Positions 17,230-27,299 are shown, counted from the first letter of the stretch. The stretch is 64,000 nucleotides of DNA from Actinoplanes sp. M2I2 (GCF_023544445.1 NZ_JALPVJ010000001.1:1-64000), one strand, 5' to 3'. A program made the numbers and translations. The notes: generated by a model not told the origin, from the letters alone.

Positions 17230-17233
<4 letters not shown>
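15917..17233 (+). CDS. ROK family transcriptional repressor of the sugar operon
   Basis: 438 residues. N-terminal winged HTH (about 25-85: LRVLRLLRDEGPVSRAELGD, LTRPRLLAEVERLVAAGLI) joined to a ROK sugar-kinase fold: FAAVDLGASSIDIEV, GIGVPGPVSYRDG, VVDNDVNIMAIGE and the zinc motif CSCGNAGCLEALFS (about 268-281). The Asp in VVDNDVN corresponds to the catalytic base of ROK kinases. An Ala/Asp-rich insert (about 295-330) is unusual in length. GTG 15917 follows RBS cggagg. It overlaps the transporter ATPase by 4 bp and almost certainly controls it, with the bound sugar as inducer. Confidence 0.9.
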
Positions 17234-18860
<1,627 letters not shown>

Positions 18861-18864
<4 letters not shown>

Positions 18865-19877
18865 CTACCCAGACGGCGCCCCCTGTGGCGCCCGCCAAGC
18901 AGGAACGCCGGAAGATCGACGAGGGGGTCCTGCGTAATCTGGGCCTCGTCGGCGTGCTGGTCCTCCTGATCGTCGTCGGCATCATCACCAAGCCCGACCT
19001 CTACAGCGACCCGACCTGGGTCAAGAACAACTTCCTGACGATCCTGCAGCAGGCGTCGGCCATCGGCGTGGTCACGGTCGGCATGACCTTCGTGATCATC
19101 GGGGGCGGCATCGACCTGTCCGTCGGCGCGATCATCGCGCTCGCCGGTGTCTGGGCCACGACGCTCGCGACCCAGAGCTACGGCGCCGGCGGCATGATCT
19201 TCACGGCGCTGATCGTCGGCATCGCGGTCGGCCTCGTCAACGGAGTGCTGATCTCGTACGGGAAATTGGTGCCCTTCATCGCCACGCTGGCGATGCTGGT
19301 CGCCGCCCGGGGCCTGGCCGCCCAGATCTCCGGCAAGCAGACGCAGATCTCGGCCAACACCTTCATCAACGACCTGGCCAGCACGCGGCTGCTCGGCATC
19401 CCGCTGCTGGTCTGGATTCTCGGCCTGGTCGTGGCCGCCGGCTGGGTGCTGCTCAACCGCACCACCTTCGGCCGGCGCACGGTCGCGGTCGGCGGCAACC
19501 CCGAGGCGGCCCGGCTGGCCGGCATCAACGTCAAGCGGCACACGATGCTGCTCTACGCGCTCTCCGGCCTCTGCTGCGGCATCGGCGCGATCATGCTGAC
19601 GTCGCAGGCGACCAGTGCCCAGGCCGCCATGGCGAACCTGTACGAACTGGACGCGATCGCCGCCGCGATCATCGGTGGCACGCTGCTCAGCGGTGGCCGC
19701 GGCACCATCGTCGGCGCCCTCTTCGGGGTGCTGGTCTTCTCCACCATCACCAACCTGTTCGCCATCAATAACCTCTCCACCGAGGTCCAGAACATGGTGA
19801 AGGGCGCGATCATCGTGGCCGCCGTCCTGATCCAGCAGTTCCGCTACAAATCCCTCACGCAACTGTTCAAGCGCTGA
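18861..19877 (+). CDS. sugar ABC transporter permease, RbsC type
   Basis: 338 residues, 8-10 predicted membrane segments of the CUT2 (BPD_transp_2) family. Typical motifs: VGMTFVIIGGGIDLSVGAII, GLVNGVLISYGKLVPFIATL, GRRTVAVGGNPEAARLAGIN and AIAAAIIGGTLLSGGRGTI. The permease probably forms a homodimer with the ATPase encoded upstream. The substrate is unassigned; the family carries pentoses, hexoses, inositol and autoinducer-2. Confidence 0.93.
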
Positions 19878-19925
19878 TCTCTTTCGCCCGGATCCGCTCG
19901 ACCGGGTACCCCCTTGGGAGGATTC

Positions 19926-20972
19926 ATGTCCGCTTTGTCCCGTAGGCGCATTCTGTTCGGCGGCGCGGCCGTCGGTGCCGGCGCCCTCCTGACCGCCTGC
20001 ACGAGCAACGAGCCCGACAACAACGCGCAGGTGAACACCAACACCGACGCGAGCGCCAACCCGAACGCGGCGGCCGGTGCGAAGGTCGTCATCGGCTTCT
20101 CGGCCCCCGCCGCCGACCACGGCTGGCTCGCCGCCATCACCAACAACGCCAAGGCCCAGGCCGCGGCGTACCAGGACGTGGAGTTCAAGGCCGTCGAGTC
20201 GGGCGCCGACGCGGCCGCCCAGCGCGCCGCGATCTCGACGCTCGTCGCGCAGAAGCCGAACGTGATCGTGATGCTGCCGGCCGACGGCAAGGAGCTCGAC
20301 GCGGCCGGCCTCGAGGCGATGCGGGCCGGCATCCCGGTCATCAACCTCGACCGGGCGTTCCCTTCGCGGGCGGCCTACCGGCTGCAGATCAAGGGCGACA
20401 ACTACGGCATGGGGCTGGCCGCCGGCCACTACATCGGCGAGCAGCTCAAGGCCAAGAACGCCGCCAACCCGATCATCGGCGAGATCCCCGGCATCGACTC
20501 GCTCGAGCTCACCCAGGAGCGCAGCGAGGGCTTCAAGGCCGCCCTGGCCCAGTACGGCTTCAAGGTCGCCAACCGGCGCCCGGCGGAGTTCACCGCCGAC
20601 TCCGGCCAGGCCGCCGCGACCGCTCTGCTGCAGGCGCTGCCCAAGATGGACGCGCTCTGGAACCACGACGACGACCAGGGCATCGGCGTGCTGGCTGCGA
20701 TCAAGCAGACCAACCGCAGCGAGTTCTTCATGGTCGGCGGCGCGGGCTCGAAGCAGGCCATCGACGCGATCACCAAGGACGACTCCGTTCTCAAGGCGAC
20801 CGTGACGTACAGCCCGTCCATGGCCTCCTCGGCCATCTCGCTGGCCCGGCTGATCGGGCAGGGCAAGGGTATGAGTGACCTGGTCGAGCTGCAGGTGCCG
20901 ACGGACATCACTCTCACCTCCGAGACGATCACCAAGGACAACGCCGCGCAGTACGCCAAGCTCGGCTTCTGA
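19926..20972 (+). CDS. sugar-binding lipoprotein (Tat-type) of the ABC transporter
   Basis: 348 residues from ATG 19926 (RBS gggagga). Twin-arginine signal SRRRILFGG with lipobox LLTAC, Cys25 lipidated. A Thr/Asn/Asp-rich linker leads to a periplasmic-binding-protein fold of the Peripla_BP_4 family: KVVIGFSAPAADHGWLAAIT, NVIVMLPADGKELDAAGLEA, GIPVINLDRAFPS, GEIPGIDSLELTQERSEGFK. Delivers the sugar to the RbsC-type permease. 48 bp separate it from the permease gene, typical for boosting binding-protein expression. Confidence 0.92.
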   Translation: MSALSRRRILFGGAAVGAGALLTACTSNEPDNNAQVNTNTDASANPNAAAGAKVVIGFSAPAADHGWLAAITNNAKAQAAAYQDVEFKAVESGADAAAQRAAISTLVAQKPNVIVMLPADGKELDAAGLEAMRAGIPVINLDRAFPSRAAYRLQIKGDNYGMGLAAGHYIGEQLKAKNAANPIIGEIPGIDSLELTQERSEGFKAALAQYGFKVANRRPAEFTADSGQAAATALLQALPKMDALWNHDDDQGIGVLAAIKQTNRSEFFMVGGAGSKQAIDAITKDDSVLKATVTYSPSMASSAISLARLIGQGKGMSDLVELQVPTDITLTSETITKDNAAQYAKLGF

Positions 20973-21000
20973 GCTGGGCTTTCCACACAGAGGAGATTCG

Positions 21001-22185
21001 ATGTCGGAGCAGCTGCGGGTCGGCATGGTCGGCTACGCGTTCATGGGCGCCACACACTCGCTGGCGTGGCGCACCGTCAACCACGCTTTCGATCTGCCGC
21101 TGTCGGCACGGATGACCGCGGTGAGCGGCCGTTCCCCGGAAGGGGTGGCGGCCGCCGCCGCGAAACTCGGCTGGGCCGAGCACACCACCGACTGGCGCAC
21201 GCTGATCGATCGGGACGACATCGACCTGATCGACATCTGCACCCCGGGTGACACCCACGCCGAGATCGCGCTGGCTGCCCTGGCCGCGGGCAAGCACGTG
21301 ATGTGCGAGAAGCCCCTGGCCAACTCGGTGGCTGAGGCGCGGGAGATGGCGGCGGCCGCGGCCAAGGCGGCGGCTTCCGGGGTACGGGCGATGTGCGCCT
21401 TCAACTACCGCCGGGTGCCGGCGGTGGCGCTGATGCGCAAGTTCGTCGAGGACGGCCGCATCGGCACGATCCGCCACGTCCGGGCCAGCTACCTCCAGGA
21501 CTGGATCATCGACCCGGAGTTCCCGCTGGTCTGGCGTCTGCGCAAGGAGCTGGCCGGCTCGGGCGCGCTGGGCGACATCGGCGCCCACATCATCGACCTG
21601 ACCCAGTTCGTCACCGGGCAGTCGATCAGCTCGGTGTCGGCGCTGACCGAGACGTTCGTCAAGCAGCGGCCGCTGCCCGGCGCCTCGTCCGGCCTCTCGG
21701 CCTCGGCCGACGGGAACGGTCTGGGCGACGTGACGGTCGACGACGCGGCCCTGTTCCTGGCCCGCCTCGACGGGGGAGCGATCGGCACGTACGAGGCCAC
21801 GCGGTTCGCCACCGGCCGCAAGAACGCACTGCGCGTCGAGCTGAACGGCTCACTCGGCTCGCTGGCGTTCGACTTCGAGCGGCTCAACGAACTCGAGTAC
21901 TACGACGGCACGCGGCCCAGCAGCGAGCAGGGCTTCAGCCGGATCCTGGTCACCGAGGCCGACCACCCGTACATCGCGGCGTGGTGGCCGCCCGGCCACG
22001 GCATCGGCTACGAGCACACCTTCACCCACGAGGTCCGCGACCTGATCGAGGCGATCGCCACCGGTCAGCAGCCGACTCCGTCGTTCGCCGACGCGCTGCA
22101 GGTGCAGCTCGTCCTGGACGCGGTGAGCCGGTCGGCCGAGTCGGCCCAGTGGACCTCGGTGGAGCCGGCCCTGCAGCCGGTGTGA
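21001..22185 (+). CDS. Gfo/Idh/MocA family oxidoreductase
   Basis: 394 residues from ATG 21001 (RBS agaggag). NAD(P)-dependent sugar or inositol dehydrogenase. N-terminal Rossmann domain: LRVGMVGYAFMGATHSLAWR, DLIDICTPGDTHAEIALAAL, and the EKP motif in HVMCEKPLANS. The C-terminal alpha/beta domain contains GSGALGDIGAHIIDLTQFVT with the catalytic Asp/His, and TVDDAALFLARLDGGAIGTYEATR. 28 bp after the binding-protein gene, so it is part of the sugar operon and likely oxidises the imported sugar. Confidence 0.92.
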   Translation: MSEQLRVGMVGYAFMGATHSLAWRTVNHAFDLPLSARMTAVSGRSPEGVAAAAAKLGWAEHTTDWRTLIDRDDIDLIDICTPGDTHAEIALAALAAGKHVMCEKPLANSVAEAREMAAAAAKAAASGVRAMCAFNYRRVPAVALMRKFVEDGRIGTIRHVRASYLQDWIIDPEFPLVWRLRKELAGSGALGDIGAHIIDLTQFVTGQSISSVSALTETFVKQRPLPGASSGLSASADGNGLGDVTVDDAALFLARLDGGAIGTYEATRFATGRKNALRVELNGSLGSLAFDFERLNELEYYDGTRPSSEQGFSRILVTEADHPYIAAWWPPGHGIGYEHTFTHEVRDLIEAIATGQQPTPSFADALQVQLVLDAVSRSAESAQWTSVEPALQPV

Positions 22186-22256
22186 GAGACGTCCGTCGCG
22201 GGCCGGCGAGGGATCGGCGCGGTTGCGCCCCGCGCCGGGCCGGCCCGTGACGGAAC

Positions 22257-22326
22257 TTTCTCACGGCCTTCTTGTGGCCGCTTGTTTCTCACGGTCTATT
22301 TGTGGCCGCTTGTTTCTCACGGTCTC
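22257..22326. repeat. 28-bp tandem repeat (2.5 copies) at the 3' end of a minus-strand gene
   Basis: Units 22257-22284, 22285-22312 and a partial third from 22313 share TTTCTCACGG at the start and TTGTGGCCGCTTG at the end. On the minus strand every unit carries TGAGAAACAAGCGGCCACAA, so the TGA stop of the gene ending at 22317 is itself repeated downstream. Confidence 0.85.
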
Positions 22327-22628
22327 TGGTAGCCGCAGACGTCGAACAGCCAGTGGTCGTAATAGAGGCGTACGGCCTCGCGATCGCCGTGGTCGAGGGC
22401 CAGCCACTCCCGGGCGGCGTCGGCCGCCCGCTCCGGCTCCCACGCACTCTCGCCCAGGCAGCCCCAGACCAGGTAGAGACTGGTCGCGAACTCCTCGGTC
22501 TCCAGATGGTCGTGCAACGCCGCCATGATCGAGGCGGCCGGGATCGAGGCGTCGGCGGCCGACACCACCTGCCCCATCAGCACGCGCATCTCGTCCAGGT
22601 AAGCCGGCCCCTGGTGATGATCCTTCAC
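22317..22628 (-). CDS. small helical protein beside secretion-target genes; orphan immunity candidate
   Basis: 103 residues from GTG 22628, no recognised family. Acidic and helical (YLDEMRVLMGQVVSAADASI, ALHDHLETEEFATSLYLVWG, EPERAADAAREWLALDHGDR). It sits directly after the WXG-like gene, where a toxin domain's immunity gene is normally found in such loci, which suggests an orphan immunity protein; this is positional inference only. The stop codon lies within a 28-bp tandem repeat. Confidence 0.5.
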   Translation of the reverse strand: MKDHHQGPAYLDEMRVLMGQVVSAADASIPAASIMAALHDHLETEEFATSLYLVWGCLGESAWEPERAADAAREWLALDHGDREAVRLYYDHWLFDVCGYQRP

Positions 22629-22692
22629 CAGCGAACCATGACACGGTCACCCGGCGAAGTGACGACCGGCCTCACACGGCGGAGTGACGGGA

Positions 22693-23385
22693 TCACCCGT
22701 TCACGAGGCGGCTCAGGTTGGTGAGGCTCGTGACCAGCGCCATTGTGTAGCCGAGGATGCGACCGGCCCACTTGACCACCGCCGACGCGATCTGCGCGGC
22801 GACGATCGGGATGGTCACGACCAGCAACGCCTCGGCCGCCCACACGATCACCCGGGCCACGAGGTCGGCGATCAGATCCCGTACGAGATCCCGGGTGAAC
22901 ATGACCAGGTTGCCCGCCGCCTGCGTCGCTGACGACATCGTCGTGGCCAGCGACGACAACCCGCCGAGGGCGTCGACGTTGTTGGCCATCAGGCTCTGGT
23001 AGGTCAGCGCGGCCGGCCCGGTCCAGTCCGGCACGTCCGCGGCCAGGGCGCCCTGCAGATCACCGGCCATCGCGGCCAGTTCGCGGCCCATGTTCTCCCA
23101 GGTCGCGGCGTGCGCGGCCACGCGTGCGGGGATGCCGGCCAGCTTGTCGAGGACCTCACGCAACGGCTCGAAGTACTCCATCGCCCAGCCCAGCCCGTTC
23201 GCCAGCAACGTGCCGAACGGGTCGAGCACCGCCGCGCCGGCCTCCAGGGCGAACGCCCCACCGGCCAGCGCCTGATCGACCCAGCCGCCGCCCGCGATCG
23301 ACTGCTGCAACCCCTGGAAGCTGTCGACCAACGAGGCGCCCGACGTGCCCGGCCCGGTCGAGGCGACGGCGATCAGGTTGGTCAT
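22693..23385 (-). CDS. WXG100-like type VII secretion target protein lacking a toxin domain
   Basis: 230 residues from ATG 23385. The N-terminal half (about 20-130) is helical with DSFQGLQQSIAGGGWVDQAL and a WENMGRELAAMAGDLQGALA segment followed by DWTGPAALTYQSLMANNVDA, the WxG-type hairpin turn of ESX substrates. The C-terminal half has hydrophobic helices (LVARVIVWAAEALLVVTIPI). In related loci such N-termini carry polymorphic toxins at the C-terminus; here it stops without one. It overlaps the EspC-like gene by 4 bp. Confidence 0.65.
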   Translation of the reverse strand: MTNLIAVASTGPGTSGASLVDSFQGLQQSIAGGGWVDQALAGGAFALEAGAAVLDPFGTLLANGLGWAMEYFEPLREVLDKLAGIPARVAAHAATWENMGRELAAMAGDLQGALAADVPDWTGPAALTYQSLMANNVDALGGLSSLATTMSSATQAAGNLVMFTRDLVRDLIADLVARVIVWAAEALLVVTIPIVAAQIASAVVKWAGRILGYTMALVTSLTNLSRLVNG

Positions 23386-23696
23386 GGCAGCCCACCGGCC
23401 TTCCGCAGCCGCTCGGCCGCGGCATCGTCGGCGACCTCGTAATCCTGGCTCGTCCGCAGAAGCGCGTCCGACGCGAGGCGCAAGTTCTCCTCGACGTACG
23501 CGTAGAGCTCGTCCTGCTTGGCGTGCCGGGCCTCGAGAATGCCGGCCATCCATCCGCAGAGCATCCCGTACGCGGCGTCGTCCTGAACGATGGCCGTGCT
23601 CGCCGCCTTCACCGCCGCGAACCGCTGCTGGATCGCGTCGACCTTGGCGGCGTGCGCCCGGATCTGCCCCGCGTCGACCTGGAACCCGTCACTCAT
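23382..23696 (-). CDS. EspC-like type VII secretion target
   Basis: 104 residues, helical: GFQVDAGQIRAHAAKVDAIQ, then YGMLCGWMAGILEARHAKQD and LRLASDALLRTSQDYEVADD. The N-terminal pattern and the terminal YxxxD (YEVAD) match the ESX-1 secretion-associated/EspC family (DUF2580), where YxxxD/E is part of the T7 export signal. Overlaps both neighbours, so the three genes are translationally coupled. Confidence 0.7.
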   Translation of the reverse strand: MSDGFQVDAGQIRAHAAKVDAIQQRFAAVKAASTAIVQDDAAYGMLCGWMAGILEARHAKQDELYAYVEENLRLASDALLRTSQDYEVADDAAAERLRKAGGLP

Positions 23697-24078
23697 CCGC
23701 CGTCCCCCGCAACTGCCGCAGGACCTGTTCCTCGATCACGCGTCCCGCCGTGGACCCCGGCCCCATCGTCTCGTCGATGATCCGCCGGCTGATCTCGGCC
23801 GCCTCCCGCCGGGCGATCCCCAGCGCGGTCATCACAGCCCGGGACACGGCCTCGGGCGCAACCCGCTGGATCCGCTCGGTGAACGCCACCGAGACAAGCA
23901 CCCCACTCGAGTCGATGGTCACCTCGACCAGCCCGTTCCCGTCGGCGGCACTGATCCGCAGCCCCTCGAGGCGCTCGCTCAGGGCCTGAGCGGTGGCCGC
24001 GGCCCGATCGACACGCCCCTTCCAGTCCCGCAGGTACTCCCGCGAACTGTCCGGATCCAAGAGAGGCTCGGTCACCAC
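23689..24078 (-). CDS. YbaB/EbfC-family protein linked to secretion-target genes
   Basis: 129 residues from GTG 24078 or GTG 24075. Helix AATAQALSERLEGLRISAAD, strands GLVEVTIDSSGVLVSVAFTE and a C-terminal helix correspond to the YbaB/EbfC fold (DNA-binding nucleoid-associated proteins). In actinobacteria paralogues often precede EspC/WXG genes and may act as secretion chaperones or regulators; the role is unproven. The stop overlaps the EspC-like gene by 8 bp. Confidence 0.65.
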   Translation of the reverse strand: MVTEPLLDPDSSREYLRDWKGRVDRAAATAQALSERLEGLRISAADGNGLVEVTIDSSGVLVSVAFTERIQRVAPEAVSRAVMTALGIARREAAEISRRIIDETMGPGSTAGRVIEEQVLRQLRGTADE

Positions 24079-24101
24079 TTCTTTCTACCGCGCCACGTCA
24101 A

Positions 24102-24485
24102 TCATCGATCTGTACGTTCTTGTTCGGCCTGGTCGATCGCGGCATGAACCCACCCGGCCAACTCCCCGAGAAACACCGTCGCACCGTCATCAGTCGGATC
24201 GTGATCGAGCGGCCAGCCTCCGTCGACGGAGACCAGGAGGAACAGCGTTCCTTGCGGAAGATCGGCGGTGAGGATCTCTTCGAGCGCGGCCACCTCTTGG
24301 CGAAGGTAGTAGGTGTTGTAGCGCGCTGTTGCGAGGAGCTGCTCTCGGATCTCATCTGTGCCGTCTGTGTCAACGACGTAGCTTCGCAGGAGCGAGCGCG
24401 CCTTCTCCATGGCCGGGCGCGCCTCACGCTCAGCGATTCGCGCCCGCAGCGGCTCCGGAAGCCGGGAGGTGTCCATGGGCCTCAC
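24102..24485 (-). CDS. probable immunity protein for the RNase A-type toxin
   Basis: 127 residues from GTG 24485; an ATG nine bases in would give 124. No recognised family. Acidic, with helical ARPAMEKARSLLRSYVV and a strand-rich middle (GTLFLLVSVDGGWPLDHDPT). The start overlaps the stop of the toxin by 4 bp (GTGA), the usual arrangement of CdiA-CT/CdiI pairs, and this is the evidence for the immunity call. Confidence 0.55.
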   Translation of the reverse strand: MRPMDTSRLPEPLRARIAEREARPAMEKARSLLRSYVVDTDGTDEIREQLLATARYNTYYLRQEVAALEEILTADLPQGTLFLLVSVDGGWPLDHDPTDDGATVFLGELAGWVHAAIDQAEQERTDR

Positions 24486-24979
24486 CGTAGTATCCCGGCT
24501 GGAAAAGCGCTCACGACAAAGGCCTTCGCCGGATCGGAGTTCGGAACGAGCTCGATCCTGATGAGCATCAGTTTCGTCACCATGTAGTGCGCTTGGCGTG
24601 GCCCGGTCCCGTACATGCCGCCGTTGAGAAATCCTTCGCCCACTCGATTGTCGGACGTGAAGTAGTCCTCGTGCCGCCCACCCAGAGCTAGATCACTGCG
24701 GATGGCTTCCCAGTTCTGCCGGACGTACCTGTTGATCTCTCGCGTCATGACAGCCGGGCTGTCCCATCGAAACGACTGGTTCTCCGGTCTTCTCCAGCCC
24801 GTGTCCTTATAGATGCGTCCCTCGATGGTCTGCACATCGGGATCTCGACGGAGCGGAACATCAGGACCGTGCCGGGCGATCGTGTGTGCCGTGCTGTTGT
24901 CGTGATCGTTCTGCGCGAGATTGATCCGCGGAGGTTCCGGGCCAAGCTGATCGTAGGTCCTCAAAGCGGCGCTGAGCAT
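24482..24979 (-). CDS. CdiA-CT RNase A-like toxin domain (orphan module)
   Basis: 165 residues. Motifs of the bacterial CdiA-CT RNase A domain: an N-terminal His in STAHTIARHG, the middle block VGEGFLNGGMYGTGP and a last strand KAFVVSAFPAG. In this family the first His and late basic/polar residues cleave RNA. ATG 24979 is the first start in this frame, with a TAG 18 codon positions before any linker. The Pro/Asp-rich linker expected upstream exists at 24961-25230 but in another frame, so the toxin has been detached from its delivery protein by a frameshift or was captured as an orphan. Confidence 0.65.
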   Translation of the reverse strand: MLSAALRTYDQLGPEPPRINLAQNDHDNSTAHTIARHGPDVPLRRDPDVQTIEGRIYKDTGWRRPENQSFRWDSPAVMTREINRYVRQNWEAIRSDLALGGRHEDYFTSDNRVGEGFLNGGMYGTGPRQAHYMVTKLMLIRIELVPNSDPAKAFVVSAFPAGILR

Positions 24980-25230
24980 GCGTCTTCCGCAGTTTGGGAG
25001 CTAGGCGAATCAGTGGTGCCGCTGCTTGACCCGCCTTGCGCGCTCGGATCCGCTCGTCCGAGTGCGGCTCTTCGATGCACGGCGTTCTGGCCTCCGCCGA
25101 TACTTCCTTCATCGCCGCCAGGCGGTGGATCACTGCGGTCGGGTGGATCCGGAGGGTCGTTGCGATCGGGTGGATCAGGGCCGTCGCCGTCGCCGTGGTT
25201 CCTGGGGCGTGACGTCACGGATCGATACAT
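24961..25230 (-). pseudogene. Pro/Asp-rich linker fragment of a lost polymorphic toxin
   Basis: An 89-codon frame with DGDGPDPPDRNDPPDPPDRS followed by a Gly/Ser-rich stretch, typical of the region preceding C-terminal toxin domains. It ends by running 19 bp into the RNase A-like toxin in a different frame. A stop codon closes the frame just upstream of 25230 and no delivery domain follows, so this looks like the remnant of a larger protein. Confidence 0.45.
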
Positions 25231-25567
25231 TTCTCCGACCTGAGGTCAGCGTCGAGGTCATCCACCGGTCAATGCGGAGAATAGCAATCGTCATCAATCA
25301 ATTCGATGGTGCAATATGGATCTTGCGCAGTGATCGGTTCGATCATGAAATCGGTAGGTCCCGATCGAATGGCAAGGAGAGCGACGCATCGGCGAGGCCA
25401 AGGTCGGTGGGCCCGGCCGCGGCAATCGGCCGTTCGGTGGGAAAAGGATCACATCTGCGCTATGGCGCCGGCCGGTGGTGATTCGTAGGCTGTCCGGGGC
25501 GTACGGATCCGGGTCGGAAAGGGTTGAGAACACTGATCACCGCGGCTGTGGCTGTTTCGATCGCCGC
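25231..25567. other. AT-richer intergenic stretch between toxin remnant and nuclease operon
   Basis: No convincing gene. Base composition from about 25240 to 25380 is clearly more AT-rich than the neighbourhood (tcaatcaattcgatggtgca), consistent with foreign or decayed DNA. The nuclease operon promoter must lie here; I see no strong -10/-35 pair. Confidence 0.4.
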
Positions 25568-26674
25568 ATGATCGGGGCGGGGATTCCGGTCGACCGGGTC
25601 GTCTCGCTTCCCGGGGTCGCGGTCGACGATCTCGCTCGGGCGCTGGCCGAGGCGGGGGAGCTGGCGCCGCTGGTGACTCGCGTGCCTGCTTCCTGTGCCA
25701 GCCCGGGAGCGTTCGCCGAGGCTGCGGTCGGGGCGCTCGAGAAGGCGGCCGTCGAACTGCTGCCGGCCTGGCTTCCCGAGGCGGGTGGGAGCCGGGCCGA
25801 TGTGGGCGGGATCGCCGCCGCGCGTCTGCTGGCCGCTGACCTCGCGCGCAAGAGCCACTACCCGCGGACGTTCCTGACCGATCTTGCCGTTCTGGCACTG
25901 ACCGGCCACCGGCCGCACCGGCTGCCACCGCTGCGAATCCGGGCGCGGGAGCTGGCCCGGCTGGTCGCCGAGGCGTTCGGCCGACGCCGGACAGTGCTGC
26001 TCGTCGATGGCACCGGCGGACTCGATCGAGCCGGTGGGGTTGAGCGGACCGGCGGACTCGATCGAGCCGGTGGAGTCGAGCGGACCGGCGGAGTTGATCG
26101 AGCCGGGGAAGTCGATCGCACCGACGAAGTCGATCCCGCCGGGGGAGCCGACCGGGTCGGCGGCGTCGACGCTGTCGTCGCCGGGGCCGAGTGGCTGGTG
26201 AGCAACGGCGGCCCCGCAGTCTGGTTGCTCGGCGCCGGCAGTGAGCGCGTCCCCGCAGTACATCTGGGGCTGCCTGCTCGGAAAGCCAGCACCGCGGAGG
26301 CGGGCCGCCCACACCCCGCGAGCACGGTCGAGGCCAGGCTCGAGGCGGCGCTGGCCAAGGAGGCGTGGGCGACCGGGCGCCGCTGGAATCAGGATCACCG
26401 GTCGAATGCGCTCACCCCGACCGTACGGTTGGATCTCCTGTGGCCGCGGGAGCGGTGTGTCGTCGAGATCGACGGGCCCGAGCACTGCCATCCGCTGCGC
26501 TATGAGCAGGACAGGCGGCGTGACGTGCAATTGACTCTCGACGGTTATGCCGTCCTGCGTTTCACCAATGCCCGGATCATTCATGACGTCGGCGCCGTGG
26601 TTCACCAGATCGGCACGTATGTGCGGGGACGGCGGCGCGATACAGCGGAAGGACACCACCATGGCCGGCGATGA
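25568..26674 (+). CDS. DUF559/VSR-fold endonuclease with repeat linker
   Basis: 368 residues from ATG 25568 (an in-frame GTG at 25475 would add 31). The C-terminal domain (about 255-345) is a PD-(D/E)XK nuclease of the DUF559/very-short-patch-repair type: helix VEARLEAALAKEAW, TVRLDLLWP (Asp289), CVVEIDGPEH (Glu300, Asp302), RRRDVQLTLDGYAVLRFT. The N-terminal helical domain (1-145) is unrecognised. Four 12-residue repeats (151-198) join them. The gene overlaps the next by 14 bp. No cytosine methylase lies nearby, so a Vsr repair role is unlikely. Confidence 0.75.
   Translation: MIGAGIPVDRVVSLPGVAVDDLARALAEAGELAPLVTRVPASCASPGAFAEAAVGALEKAAVELLPAWLPEAGGSRADVGGIAAARLLAADLARKSHYPRTFLTDLAVLALTGHRPHRLPPLRIRARELARLVAEAFGRRRTVLLVDGTGGLDRAGGVERTGGLDRAGGVERTGGVDRAGEVDRTDEVDPAGGADRVGGVDAVVAGAEWLVSNGGPAVWLLGAGSERVPAVHLGLPARKASTAEAGRPHPASTVEARLEAALAKEAWATGRRWNQDHRSNALTPTVRLDLLWPRERCVVEIDGPEHCHPLRYEQDRRRDVQLTLDGYAVLRFTNARIIHDVGAVVHQIGTYVRGRRRDTAEGHHHGRR
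26018..26161 (+). repeat. 36-bp in-frame tandem repeats (4 units) in the nuclease gene
   Basis: Units at 26018, 26054, 26090 and 26126 encode GLDRAGGVERTG, the same again, GVDRAGEVDRTD and EVDPAGGADRVG. The first two DNA units are almost identical, showing recent slippage or duplication; the last two have diverged. Multiples of 36 bp keep the frame. Confidence 0.85.
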
Positions 26675-27299
26675 CCTGACCCCCACCGAGGGCGCGATCC
26701 TCATGGTCCTGATGGTCGAGGCCCGCGAGGTCCTCAACACCGAGCTCAAGGCCCGGTACGGGCTCGACGTACGCAAGGAGCAGCGGGACAAGCTGGGCCG
26801 GCTGCACTACGTGTCGAGCCGCCGGAGCGGGCGCACCGTGGCGATGCAGCTGGACGACAAGGGCTGGGTGCGCATGCAGAGCGACTTCGACTTCAAGGCG
26901 CGCGGGGCCACGGCGCTGGGGGCCGCACTGACCGCGCTGCACGCCGACCTGCGTGACCGCCTCCTCGAGCGCAGCGGCGCGGCCAACCTCACCGAGTTGT
27001 TCGCGCAGACCGAGATGCGCGCGACGTCGGCCGCTCCCGGTGATCTGGGTCCGCGTCTGGTCAGCGCCTATCACGCGCTCGCGCGGGAGCCCGGCGCGTG
27101 GGTGAGCCTGGCCCGGCTGCGCCCGTTCTTCGCCGACGTGCCCCGGGCCGACCTGGACGAGGCCCTGCGGCGGCTCAGCCGGGAGGACGGCGTGAACATC
27201 GTTCCGGAGTCCAACCAGAGCTCCCTGACGGCGGCCGACGACGAGGCCGCCCTCCAGCTCGGCGGTCAGCGGAACCACCTGCTGGCGATCGGCGTGTGA
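26661..27299 (+). CDS. winged-helix-like protein of the nuclease/HerA operon
   Basis: 212 residues from ATG 26661 (RBS ggaagga). The N-terminal part (about 5-75) looks like a winged helix: LTPTEGAILMVLMVEAREVL, NTELKARYGLDVRKEQRDKL and a GRTVAMQLDDKGWVRM wing. A second helical block (about 135-195) repeats a PEST-free HTH-like pattern (LRPFFADVPRADLDEALRRL). No known family name. Its end overlaps the ATPase start (TGATG), so production is coupled. Possibly a specificity or DNA-binding subunit for the ATPase. Confidence 0.65.
   Translation: MAGDDLTPTEGAILMVLMVEAREVLNTELKARYGLDVRKEQRDKLGRLHYVSSRRSGRTVAMQLDDKGWVRMQSDFDFKARGATALGAALTALHADLRDRLLERSGAANLTELFAQTEMRATSAAPGDLGPRLVSAYHALAREPGAWVSLARLRPFFADVPRADLDEALRRLSREDGVNIVPESNQSSLTAADDEAALQLGGQRNHLLAIGV

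Noticed and set aside
26018-26161. Possible CRISPR-like direct repeats
   Set aside because: Contiguous 36-bp units without spacers, in frame inside a gene. The 21-bp (42763) and 28-bp (22257) arrays likewise have no spacers. No cas gene in the window.
25568-26674. Vsr mismatch-repair endonuclease
   Set aside because: The fold matches but no Dcm-type cytosine methylase is nearby, and the long unrelated N-terminal domain and operon context argue for another role.
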